A stretch of 64,000 nt of DNA from Antedon mediterranea (taxonomy: Eukaryota > Echinodermata > Crinoidea > Comatulida > Antedonidae): assembly GCF_964355755.1 (NCBI RefSeq), contig NC_092677.1:27870101-27934100 (forward strand), in the 5' to 3' direction. The position numbers were made by a program, and so were the translations under genes. Position 1 is the first letter of the stretch; every line of letters begins with the position of its first letter. Positions 35,474 through 47,300 of this stretch are shown piece by piece. The notes below the pieces were generated by a model. The model had not been told where the DNA came from. It saw nothing but the letters and a program-made list of their open reading frames with translations, and did no database searches.

Positions 35474-38400
35474 TTATCCCTCGGTTGGGTTTTGTATGAC
35501 TATCAAAAAGTATTCTTTATCTGTAACAAAACATCACAAACAAAAAAACATGTTATTTTATAAATATTTAAAAATAATTTAATCTATTCCTTACGTATGT
35601 TAACATTTTCTAATTATTTTAATAAAGTGTGATCTCTTTTAAACAAAATGGTAATAAAATATTGAAGATAATAGTGATTTAGCCCACTTATATTCTCACC
35701 TGCAAAATTTAGGCTAAATCTGAAACCAAGAACTTTATTAATTCAATTTGAGTATAATCACTCTTTAATTTCCACCAAATTTCATATGTAGGCCCATGGG
35801 ACTATACTTGGTTTCTTTAAACAAGACGACTTGTCAAAATTTCACTAATGGACATTATGTAATAGTTTAAATTATCAGTATTTACCAGGAGTAGCCATAA
35901 TTTCATGTTTCTTGGTGCGAACCCTTAAAAAGGTCAGATCATTCTGGGGGTCAATCTCTCGGACAGTACTACGTGTTTTAGCTATAAGTTGGTGCATCAA
36001 CCCAGTATACTGGACAGTAGTTGAATTATCCATTGTTGATCTGATAGGAATACCTTTGTAAAAAGTAGAAAAGCAATAATAACAGATTAGAAAAACATCA
36101 TTGTTGTACTGTAGAGAAAGATAGGATAAAACAGTATACAGTATATTATACTGATTAATTACTAAATGAGTTACTGATGGAACTGACTATCTGAACAGTG
36201 TGCCTATAGAAAACATTTAAATTGAGAGAATCTACAGTAATCAGATGTCAATATAATTACTGTTCTCATTACTTTGCAGTTAAATATGGGCATACTTACT
36301 GTAAGACAGATGATATAAAAATAAAATATATAAAAATAAATAGTAATTTGAACGCTTTCTTTAAGTTTAGGAAGCCATTATCTATTAAGTATTATATAAC
36401 ACCTAAATAAATTCCTGTCATTTGATTGATTTATTTATTTATTCAACCATATTTCACGAGGGTGACCCAGCCAGCGGAAGCTGATTTTAAGGGGCCCTCA
36501 ACAATACGACATAAAACATAATAAGTAACAAATGTATTACAATAGTTAAAATTGAATAATGAATAAATATAAAGGTCAAGAAGATAACAATTTAAAAAGA
36601 GTCATTATTAAGCATATAAAATTCTTTAATTTACTTTTAAAATTTAAAATGGTATTGCAATTTCTAATAGAAACGTCTAAAGAGTTAAAATATGTAGGTC
36701 CTTTATAATTAAAAGAATGTTTAAAAAGTTCACACTGAGGTCTTGGAACAACGAGATCACCCCTGGAAAGTTGCCGGGTAGCCATTCTTCCATTGGCAGT
36801 AATTCTGGCAAGCCCACGGCAGATGTTAGTTGGAGCGAGATTGTTAGAGGCTTGATAGGCAAGACAGCCCGTTTGATAGTCAGCGCGTTGAGAAACGGTA
36901 AGAGTAGAAATGGTGTTAAAAAGTTGACGGGAAGGAACTTGGAGAATAGTTCGGAGAGCTCTATTTTGAAGTTTCTGAATCTGGCCGTGAGCCCCACACC
37001 GTGAGGCAGTAATCGATGTGGGGTAAGAATAAAGAGTTGTAAAGAATAAGGGCAGTGGAAAAATTAAGGAAACATCTAGTGCGGGAGAAAAGGAAAATAG
37101 AAGAGTTAAGTTTATTGCAAAGGTGGGAGATATGGTTGTTCCAGGTGAGGGTGTTGTCGATAAATACTCCAATTGGATTGGACGAATGTGGGTCAGCGGA
37201 TGAAAAAAAATCTAGTATACATAACCCTACATTTTAGATACTGTAATATGGCTCTGTACTGTGAAATACAAAAGCGCCACCTGTCGTCTGGCCTCAGTTT
37301 CGTTTGTAAACACCACCGCGAGCAGCAGATTTTTTTGTATGATTTGGACATATATGTACTAATTTCATTCAAAAAGGCATTTAAATTAGCTTTAGATCGT
37401 TTTTAGGATTTGTATTAATTAATGGGGACATCCCTACAAGACGTGGAATTGTTGGAAAAACCATAATTAGCCTAGATAAGTTCCAATTGTCTGTCGAAGT
37501 TTTGCCTTTCAGCCAAGCTAGGCCTAGAGAGGTCTAGCCTAGGCCATGATAGTATTAAGCTAGGCCTAGCCTACGCGTTTTAGCCTTGCTTGCTAGGCCT
37601 AGGATTATTTGGTCGTTTGTTGACATAATTAACACAAAAGTAGGTGTGTTTATGAAATCCATATAAATATGACATTTAATATAAAATTATTAAAAACCAA
37701 ATGTTACTGTTTTTAATCAATGTGAATGAAATGTATTAAGCCTTGGCTAGGCCCGGGCTACCTTATTTGATTCAAATGACAGGAATTTATTTAGATGTTA
37801 TATAAATCAAATAATGAATGTTTTGTATTCGTGTAATGCCTAATGGTACAAATAATGGCATTGGTGAATGATGAAAGGTTATATTTCAACTCGGCTATCA
37901 TTCACCTCGTACCATTATTTGTACCATTACACTCATAAACATTCATTATTTGTATATTATGAATGATTGAATGTCACATATTGTTTTATACTGTACCTTC
38001 ATTATTGACAACAATTATACCAACCACTCCCTTGTGGGAATGGATTCTCTTCAAAGTTTCTTCAACCTCAGACTAAATAAAATACAATAAAAAACATTTA
38101 CGAATTAAAAGACATTTACTATATAATTTCAATAAAAACATTTAACATATAATAAACTAAAACCATCATGCCATCTTTAATTTTTAATGTAAATTGTATA
38201 ATATTAATATTAATTTACTTTTTAGAATACACAATATCAATCAATGTGGGGCAATGATGACGGATATTCAGATAATGAAATAAGGTGTAGCCTTAGGCGG
38301 CATTTATTAGTTCAAAATAAATTAAAAACATTAAAAAAAAAGGCTAGGCCTATTATGTAGGCAGTCTCTCGTTCACCCGGAAGACAGCAGCAGCAGTTTG

Positions 38401-38592
38401 GCTAGCGACCGCAAAAGTTTTTAAAAAAATAGACAGACAGGCCTAGCGTCAATACATATTTGCATCTAAAATAATTACATCAGTAGAATGAAAATTATAT
38501 GTTTGCAACTCTAGATTTTAAAATATATATCTGACGTAAAATAGCGTATATTCAATTTAAAATTTAATAAGAAAAAGCAGAAAATTTACCAT
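35474..38592 (-). CDS. DYNLRB: dynein light chain roadblock type (LC7/DYNLRB)
   Basis: Non-catalytic light chain that dimerises on the dynein intermediate chain and helps cargo binding in cytoplasmic and axonemal dynein. Exons: 38592-38590 (ATG only), 38072-37997, 36053-35886, 35520-35474. All introns are GT-AG and 294 nt give 97 aa. The start is [20 protein letters not shown] and the end [15 protein letters not shown], against a usual 96 aa. The central [15 protein letters not shown] and [20 protein letters not shown] segments are classic Robl/LC7. The ATG is the last codon of its exon (ATG|GTAAAT). Intron 2 holds a TTATATAAC transposon with a LINE inside it. A GCGCATGCGT motif lies 46 bases upstream of the ATG. 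The family call is near certain; which paralogue is not decided. Confidence 0.95.
36393..37965. mobile_element. composite palindromic element (TTATATAAC family), copy 2, carrying a LINE
   Basis: It starts TTATATAACACCTAAATAAA-TTCCTGTCATTTG and has the inverted counterpart CAAATGACAGGAATTTATTT-AGATGTTATATAA ending at 37802. The palindromic block (37808-37965) follows. Order and orientation are the reverse of copy 1. A 747-base LINE sits near its left end. Confidence 0.75.
36429..37175 (-). mobile_element. 5'-truncated LINE (reverse transcriptase C-terminus) with target duplication
   Basis: On the minus strand the sequence encodes '[19 protein letters not shown]' and '[20 protein letters not shown]'. 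After one frameshift (about 36985-37010) it continues '[19 protein letters not shown]', '[19 protein letters not shown]' and a stop near 36576. The 3' tail ends in (AAAT)n. GATTG flanks both sides (36424-36428, 37176-37180), and the flanking sequence rejoins to match 29200-29235. This is a CR1/L2-like non-LTR element; the clade is inferred. Confidence 0.85.
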
Positions 38593-38637
38593 GTTTTTTT
38601 TCGATCTGGATCGTTGCTACGGACAAAATACTACAAA

Positions 38638-38647
38638 GCGCATGCGT
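38638..38647. promoter_or_regulatory. NRF1-like palindrome in the roadblock promoter
   Basis: GCGCATGCGT lies 46 bases upstream of the roadblock ATG. It matches most of the NRF1 consensus common in housekeeping promoters. No TATA box was seen. Confidence 0.4.
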
Positions 38648-39388
38648 CAAATAAGAATTAGACAATTTATTTTGTACTAGCGCCCTCAACATAGAGTTTT
38701 TTTTCGATGTATAAGAACTACTGTATAATAACTGTAATCTCCAGAATTTAGCCTACTGATTTGATTGTATACAAATTAATTCTATATGAATGTCAATGAA
38801 ATGCATTACTATAGGCCTACATCATAAATCAGAGTTTTTAATTTATCAGGCTCCGCTAACATTATCATAGCACCATCCGTGTCGTTATTTCCATCTTTTT
38901 AATCCATCCATTTTATTAATAATTCATTTTTCATCACCAAGTCATCATCATCAATTAATCAACATTATAGGCGCGCATGTAGGCCTCAGAAAAGATATTC
39001 AGCATTCAATTTGCTTGCATGATTTATTTTATATCTTATCTTATATGATTTTGTTAATAAATTAATTTCAATTTTGTTTTGTTTTATCTCTTTGTATTAT
39101 GCTCAATGTTTATGAATGGAAATAAAGAAAGACATTACTAAAATCATGAAAATAGTTCGGTTCATCTTCTATTTGTCCTCGACCGAATTTTTCAAATGGT
39201 TTGATTACTATAAATGACATTTAATTTCATCAGGTTTATGATTAAAAGCAAACATTTGGGAAGGGAATCGAAGAAGAGAGAGATATATATATATATTCAG
39301 ACGTAGACCTACGGACAGCAGCAGCATTTCATTCTAAGGTTGAAAAAATGTCTCAGGTTCATTTTATTTCATGCCTTTTATTTTTACT

Positions 39389-39553
39389 AAAGCTGGGGTT
39401 CTCACTCAATCCCAAGCGATGGATTATTCAAATTTTAGTCGCTTGTCATGGTCAATGTGTCGTTGCGTTGCGTACATCGTTATTGCGTTGCTTTGCGTAC
39501 GTCGTTATTGCGTTGCGTCCTTGCGTTACATCGCTAGTGGGAACCAAGCTTTG
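39389..39553. mobile_element. MITE family B, copy 1
   Basis: From AAGCTGGGGTTCTCACT to AGTGGGAACCAAGCTTTGAA. The subterminal GCGTTGCGT repeats are expanded on the right side only. Confidence 0.75.
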
Positions 39554-40139
39554 AACATGCATACATAGAACAGTGTTATTTTTATACTCTTATTTCTAGA
39601 CTTCTAAAACACAACACAGTGAATGCTGCCTACAGGTACGTACGGAATGATGGATGCAACCGATTACAAAGTTTATGTACAATAACACTTTTAAACAAGT
39701 GCCGTGTCTGCAAGCTCATTTCAAGAATAATTATAATTCATTTTAACCTCCTTGATTTATATATATATGAATAGACATAGACAATGTATTCTTTTTTGCC
39801 TTTAACACGACGAATTCGAATACATTTCCCTCGAAATGTATTACAAAAGGAATCATGAAACGTAATTATGTGAAAATGAGTGGGGAATTGATTTCAAATT
39901 AATATCCATTATTCGTTATATAATTTAAATTATAACTAATAACCCGAAAATGTCATTTTGAAATTAATAAGCTAAATTTAACGTCTCATCAACTGAATCA
40001 TTAGGTGTGATCTTATTAAGCGCGTGGCCGGCTATGCATACGGCCGCCGTGTGAACCTGAATAAAGTAAAACGTATCCTTAAAATTTGCAACCATTAGTG
40101 AACCCATACATTATATAATATTTAATTTTCTGAATTATG

Positions 40140-40230
40140 CGGAAGTTTTACGTCCGTCATAATTTAAGCTCGGATGTCAGCGTCGTGATTGGTCAAATTA
40201 CTTGCATTTCGCGTACGTCCTTATTGCGTC
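40140..40230. mobile_element. MITE family B, partial copy 2
   Basis: GTGATTGGTCAAATTACTTG and CGCGTACGTCCTTATTGCGT are family B internal sequence. The outer ends are missing. Confidence 0.55.
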
Positions 40231-40372
40231 ATATACTTTCTATTGAAGATTCACACACACAAGGGATTATTCTATAGTAACTATGTTAATTGTATTATTA
40301 TAAAGCAATAACTATATGGCAATACAATAACTTTTGTTAATAAATATTTTAATAATAGTAAGCAAAATGAAC

Positions 40373-40482
40373 GAACGTTCGGCGACACCTTTAACAGCAA
40401 CAACACTGCAATTCATTGTGACGATGAACGTTCGCGGCGACACCTTTAACAGCAACAACACTAGCAATACATTGTGGCGATG
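40373..40482. repeat. two-copy tandem duplication, about 55 bp
   Basis: GAACGTTCGGCGACACCTTT-AACAGCAACAACACT is repeated as GAACGTTCGCGGCGACACCT-TTAACAGCAACAACACT, with small indels. Confidence 0.85.
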
Positions 40483-40872
40483 TTTGTCTGAAACAACTTA
40501 TAGTAACATGTACTTAAATGACTACAGTTGATGTATCTTTATAATGAGAGAAAGAGGCAAATTAATAGCCTATGAGGACAGTTGGGTAAAATGTCAGTGC
40601 AATAAAGAAAACGTTATTCTCTCTCTTAGCAAAATAGTAGCAACAAATGCAAAAGGGGCAGCACTGACACACAAGATGTTTTGAATACTGTGCTGTATCG
40701 CCACATCTTCACCAGTATCATAGGATAATTCCGTAATACAGAATCACATGTGTATCACATGTGGCGCTGCATTGTGTCGTTTAAGGTCTAGATTATGGGC
40801 TATGATACTCAGTGTAGGCCCACATTATGAAACACATAATGATGCTGTACTATGATATTATAGGGACAATTA

Positions 40873-41145
40873 AGCTCGGTTCCCCTTAAAACGCAACGCA
40901 GGGACGTAAACGCAACTTAAAGCGTGGTTCCCACTAGCGACGCAAGGCAAGGACGTAACGCAACGCAAGTGAATTGACCAATCACAAGCGATGGCTTATT
41001 CGCTTGTGATTGCTAACTGTCTATAACTTCGCTTGTAATTGGTTAAAACCAATGACCAATGACAAACTGTCGCTTGTCATTGGTCAACTCGCTTGCGTTG
41101 CGTTACGTCCCTGCGTTTTGTCTCCAGTGGAAACCAAGCTTTAGA
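40873..41145. mobile_element. MITE family B, copy 3 (long, internally rearranged)
   Basis: An end-like GCTCGGTTCCCC is followed by a second full end GCGTGGTTCCCACTAGCGAC and closed by CCAGTGGAAACCAAGCTTTA. Several internal CAATCACAAGCGA / TCGCTTGTGATTG blocks alternate in orientation. It is probably a nested or internally duplicated copy. Confidence 0.75.
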
Positions 41146-41483
41146 TACACTTGACCAAGTGTGTGTTATGGAGGTAAAATAGGCCTACTAATTCATTTTG
41201 ACCTTCCTTTTCGACATAACGAATAAAAATTACTTTTTTACATTAAAACAACGTGTACACTTACAACAAGAGCTTGAAAACCATTTATTGTTCATTTCGA
41301 TTCTACATTGAAACTAAAGTAAACAAAATAACTCACACACACTTTTCAAATAAATATTATTCATAATAATGAATTCTCAGTACAAAGTAATTTAATACTT
41401 AAACAAATAAATCCAATACTTTAATAGAAAAATAACCTTTTATTGAATGTATTTATACATAATGGACTATCTGATTATATTCC

Positions 41484-41540
41484 GGTATCAGTGGTCGAAT
41501 AAATGACGTCACATCAGTTGTCGAATAAATGACGTCACAT
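41484..41540. repeat. double 26-bp repeat, each with a CRE palindrome
   Basis: Two units of TCGAATAAATGACGTCACAT place TGACGTCA at 41504-41511 and 41530-41537. The motif is the CREB/ATF palindrome; no adjacent promoter was found, so function is unknown. Confidence 0.6.
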
Positions 41541-43116
41541 TAGTGATTACATACCATTTAAAAATAAATCAATAAACCTCGCGATTTCCAGACATTTCAA
41601 GATATGTTATATAATTATTATTAATCTTTTTGACATTTATTTGTCAAAATATGTGTTTACATTAAATGTTCGTTTCTAGCGTTCTAAAAACGTCAGATAC
41701 ATTTCTTTTAACTTAGCTGCTGTATGTATTCCGTCGTATTGTTATGAGATTACCGACGTAAAGCCTGTAGTCATTTAATTATTCTTCAAGACTATACATC
41801 AATTTCACTTAGAAAATAAGTAGGTATACTAGCTATTTCATTCTTATTAGTGTGCTGTTTCCTACGGTGAAACAATCTCCAATCATTACAAGTTTGACAG
41901 TATAGTTTTCTCCACATTTCAAAATATTATGACCTCGATTGTCAAAATGGAACGGATATTGAAGCGATAATTAAGACGAGGAAAACACAAGACTCTGCTC
42001 AATTTAACATCAGTATGCAATCCACAGCTTTCTCTCCTTTTAAAGGTATCTTTTTTATTACATTTTAAATGTTTTTTTTTTAAATATTTTGTTATTAAAT
42101 GCGCAAAAGAAAAAATTTAATAGTCCGTGCATGTGTTGAGAAGAATTCTCCTTTCCTTGGCGCTCGACGTTAACAGAATTTGCATCAGGCTCATAAGCTG
42201 AAAAGATAATTAATTCAAGATTAATTTTATTAATCGCTGAAGAACACAACAACCAAATCCTTACACCACAAGTGAAAGTATTATACACTACGTGACGACG
42301 CGTGCGCACAAAACACGATTATTACGTGTAACTAATCGAAACATAAACAAAACACACAATCAACAAGTCTCAATACCGTGTCACAATTGTATCACATGTG
42401 AGGTCTGTATTATGATGCTAGTGTTTAGGTAAAGGCGTCACATAGTACTGTACGTGACATTCAAGGATCATAACCAAAAACAAGTGCGCTTTTGTATGGA
42501 ATAATGGTTGGAGAGGGTGAACATTGTTTTCTGCTGTTTTCAGAGTTAGGTCTACTAATATTACTTAGGCAAAGGTAGATTAGGCTTAAAGATGTATTGT
42601 CCCCCCAAAAAACATGAACAAATGAAGCTTAATAAAATCAGACTTTAAATAGGCAATTTTTTTCAGTTTTAATAAAGTTTAAAAATAATTTCACTTATAA
42701 AAAGAGAAAAGAAACGTTTAATTTGAACCAAAAACCATTGTCTGACAGACATTTTTTCAGGTAAATAATTTTAGAGGGATCTTTAAAACCATGTGATTTG
42801 CCTGAAATATTATCGGCATCATTTTAAGAGTTCTTTAAATAAAATAAAAAACTACAGTATGTTTTCAATTCAGTTATACAGAATTATATTGGTTATCTTA
42901 AGTTTCAATTTGACATTATCCAGCAATAAAAACAATATATCACAGTAAGTATCAGGAATGATATACAAATATGACATATTATGAAAATAAATGACACGGT
43001 ACACTACTACTGTAGATTTTAAAAAGCGGCTTAACAGAAATATGATATATCAGGAAAAATAGAAATCAATAAGCTATAAAAAGCCATTAAGAAATACATC
43101 TGTTTTTGTCTATTAA

Positions 43117-43263
43117 GCTTGGTTCCCACTAGTGACGCAATGCAAGGACGTAGACGCAACGGAAGCGAGTTGACTAATCACAACCGACTGTTCGAATAAT
43201 CCTTGTGATTGGTCAAATCACTTACGTTGCGCTTAAGTCCTTGAGTTGCGTCTTTACGGAGAG
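43117..43263. mobile_element. MITE family B, copy 4
   Basis: Left end AAGCTTGGTTCCCACTAGTG with ACGCAATGCAAGGACG; central GAGTTGACTAATCACA and TTGTGATTGGTCAAATCACT. The right end is worn. Confidence 0.8.
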
Positions 43264-44327
43264 CATGTCCATTTTAATTCAATATTAAACAATGACATAA
43301 ACTTTCATATTGGATTTATAAAAATTAATTATTAATATTACATTTTTACCTGTTATTCCGACTATGTATTTGTGGGTTCAACTTTGACGGAGTTGGCAAA
43401 CACATTTTTTTGACAGCATTTTTATTTTCATAGAAAATGTCAGACAAGGCAGATTGTATAAACATCAATTTCATCTTAAAAAATTGATACTGCTCTAGAA
43501 ATGAATGTCCGAGCAGAAAGATGATGTTCTTGTCAAAAACTAATAATGTCTGGTTTGAACTAAATATTATTCCAACAACGTATTTCGAGATGTCAACGAT
43601 GGATTACATACTATATTTCATAATGCTAAAACGGACATTTTATATGGACATCTTTGCTTTTATTTCAATTTCTATCAAATTTCTTTCCATTATTTTTTTC
43701 ATGATGAAATAATGGTATCTATCACTGTATATTATTTTGATAAATATTTGAGTGAGTTTCTTTTTCTTTCTAGAAAAAAAGCCTAAAAGTTAACGCGCGC
43801 GTACATTATTATGGCAATTGAATTCATACGCATGCGTGTAAAACTCGTATCATTAGTTTCACGCGCGCGTACAACCACTTTAATTCTTATGTAAAAGTTA
43901 TGTGCCTTTCTGTGGTGTATGTACACTTAAAACAATTTAACAAACGTAGAAATATAACTTAACCATCAAAATATTATTTTTGTCATTCTCCGTAAATTTT
44001 AATTTGCTAATGTCCCAAATGAAACGGATCATTCTACTTTTTGACATGTCTTACGTATGTTTTTAAATAAAAAAATGATAAGGCGTCAGACAAGTTACAT
44101 TAACACCGATTGGCTAGAACATTTCCAGCACTGTTAAGTGACCTCAGAACGACGTATTTTCCCCAGTGTGAACAGGCCCTAAAGCAATGAACTCGCGTGA
44201 AAATCGACTTCACAGCCCATCTAACAAAACAATTACATAAGCATCCAATTATTGTTGAGAAGTATCAGATATGGTACGCAGTATTGATATTTGACAACAT
44301 GTCATACTAACATTGTTAACTCGACTC

Positions 44328-47300
44328 TCATTCATTTTGAACATAAAAACTTGCCTTTTTACACCTTGATAGATCTGATGAACTTTCAGTTTGCGTGGGT
44401 TCTTGCTCGAGGTGACCCTAAAAAGTAAGGTTGAAATTAATTATACCTATATTAGCAAAATAGTTTCAAGAACATTATTAGAAAGCATTTGACGACGGTG
44501 AATAACCCCAAGTCGCGTTTGTATAGCCATTATGTTGGCCATTATTGTTTTTATCAAGAATTATTAGAAACGTGTTGCGTGTCTAGGAGCGTATGAGTAA
44601 AATATTTATCTTCATCGTCATCGTCATCATCACAATCATCTTCATCATCATAATTGTCGTCATCATCACCATCGTCGTCGTCATCATGATCATCCATCAT
44701 CATCATTATCATCGTCATCGTGATCATCCATCATCATCCATCATCATGATCATTATCATCATTTTCATCGTCATCATAATCATCATCCATCATCATCCAT
44801 CATTTATCATCGTAATCATCTTCATCATCATCATCATTATTTTTAATATAAATGTTATCATAAGCTTTTGCTGCTGTTGTTGTAGTGATCGTTGCAATGG
44901 TATAATTACAACATTGTATTGTTTGTGTTTTTCATTTAAAATTTGAAATTACAAACCACAATTAAAGATGAAACTTTACCTGGACACTTTCAGGAAACGA
45001 TCGTTTTCTACAAAAATTTGCTAAAAAAAAGAAAAACGAAATCAATACGGTCATCGATTCTTTAGAAGGTAAATGAAATGCGGAAATGATAAACAATACT
45101 AGAAGATGGTACACTACGAAGATCATTGACGTTTGCATTCGCATTGTCCAATAGTAAATTCATAGAGATTTTATTTCTAAGCTCTGTTTACACCAATAAA
45201 CTACTTTGACAAAAAAGTGTGATGTGCCCAAACATGGTATTGATATTTCCAAATATGGTAGTGATATGACATCATCATGTCCATATGTGGGCACATCACA
45301 TTTATTTTGTCACATTAAATTTGATAGTGTAGACAGAGCTTTAGCAAAAATTAAGCATTCCTTTCTAAAGCTTGATTCCCACTTGGTTGGACGCAACACA
45401 CACACAGAGACATAAGAGCAAGTAATTTGATCAACAACACGGGGAAATGGATCATTCGAACTGTCGCTTTTAATTGGTCAACTTACTTGCCTTACACCTA
45501 CAACGTTGTATTGTTGTTGCATCCAATTGGGAACCAGTCTTAAACTGTCCTCATTTCGATTGGCACGAAGCAATAGAGCGTGACAGACACGCGCACACAT
45601 TAATCTGTGACGTCATGACTAACTCAACTTCAACGATTTAGCGTGGATTGATTTGTCCACATGCGCACTGTCTTTCCGCTTTATTGCGCAGTGCAATCGT
45701 TATAATGGTTTATTTTTAAAGAAATTAAAACATCCATGGGTGATAATGTTGCGACAATCAACAAGAGCGGTCTCCCTGAAGAGACCATGACCCTCTTGAT
45801 ACGTCACTGAAAGATACACTTACGTAACATTGTTGGGTCTAATGACGCAATTCTGTTCAAACACCTACAGACACAAGCTCTCGAATTACAACGAGAACAG
45901 GCCAGTTGTGCAGATTCTAAAAAAGGAAGAAAACATTGATTATTGCATAGGTCTAATATCATAACTTTAAGCAAAGAATAATAACGATCAAGTTAATCAA
46001 GTTTAGTTAAGTAAATACTATTTTTTTTAAACTATGAATCTTTTTTCCCTTGTTCTGTTTTCTAAAGCGTGGTTCCCATTAGAACGCAACGCAACGCAAC
46101 GCAACGCAAGCGAGTTGACCAATGACACTGATAGTTCAAAATAATCCATCGCTTATCATTGGTCCTTGCGTTGCGTCCTAGTGGAAACCAAGCTTTAGGC
46201 CTAACCATAAATGTCATTAATTTATGCTATATCTTTGGATAGGTTTGAGTAGCCGTGTGGATTTGGAGTGTGGTGATTGGTCAGTTAAACCGCTATCTTG
46301 TCACGTTCCTAACAATACTGAAACATTTTACGAATTTATTCCACGTGCGCGAGATAATAACACCAGACATCATATCGTCATAAACAAAATAATGAAATTT
46401 ATATTTTAATCTACATTTCAGAGAAACATAAAAAAATGTATTAAATAAATTTAAATGTCAATAATTCCCTATTTTAGCCACGGGCTATTTTGTGGCATTA
46501 TCCCGTCTCTCATGATAGTTTAAAAGTTTACAAAAACATAAAGTAAATTAAAGATTTTAACAGTAAATTAACTACAACATACGTTTTACTTCACACAAAG
46601 TAATTAATATAAATACATTGCCAGAGGATAAAATTAAAAGTTAAGGTGGACGGTACGCGGCAATGGTTAAGATAATTCATAATTATGAATTCACGTAGCA
46701 ATCTGAATCATTTCCATTAAACCCCCGTAGTGTCCATTACAGAGATAATTGAACTGAAGATAAAAACATTAAGTTTTGTCGACCGATGTGGACGATATAA
46801 AAAAGACTAAAGATGTATATCGAATCAATTAACAAGTTTCAGTGAAATGCTTCTAATTGGACACGGTATTCGTAAGAAGATAGATATGAACAATAATTGA
46901 AAACATTTCGACGGAGGAATCTGTGTTCACGGAACAAGTGGTTCTCTTCTCTGATGTAGATTGTTATGATTTTTCTAATGATGTTGATACTTTCATTGTA
47001 AATAGTATACAGTACTATATTTTGAGTATCAAGATACAAGATACAAGTCTACTTTATTGTTAAAATCTTACAATATTGTTTTGTACCTTAGAAGAATAAT
47101 TAAATAATACAAAGTGATAAAACTTAAATAAATGATAATACAATACAAGTTACTATCTTTTAAAGTTTTGATTAAATACATTGCATGTACAGTGTTGAAG
47201 ATCTGAAACGGTTTTCACAATTCCTCAATCCTCTATATTTCTGACATAACATAGTCTCTGACTTTTTAAAGAAACCTACAATTCATTCGATCGTTAGCAA

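Larger units (their letters stand above)
38700..44327. other. intergenic region rich in MITE B copies
   Basis: No gene was recognised between roadblock and the secreted-peptide gene. It holds B copies 1-4, a local duplication (40373-40482) and a double TGACGTCA repeat. A LINE-type tail (TTATGAATGGAAATAAAGAA) lies near 39110-39130. Confidence 0.5.

Noticed and set aside
36677-37004. Overlapping ORFs on both strands in the roadblock intron
   Set aside because: They are shadow frames of the LINE reverse transcriptase fragment.
42058-42309. Possible further exon of the secreted-peptide gene (acceptor at about 42199)
   Set aside because: Joining it from the weak donor in exon 4 gives an immediate stop (Ser-Leu-stop); reading through exon 4 is simpler.
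44593-44946. 117-aa Ile/His-rich plus-strand ORF
   Set aside because: It is a translation of the ATC/CAT microsatellite, with no start context, homology or other sign of coding.
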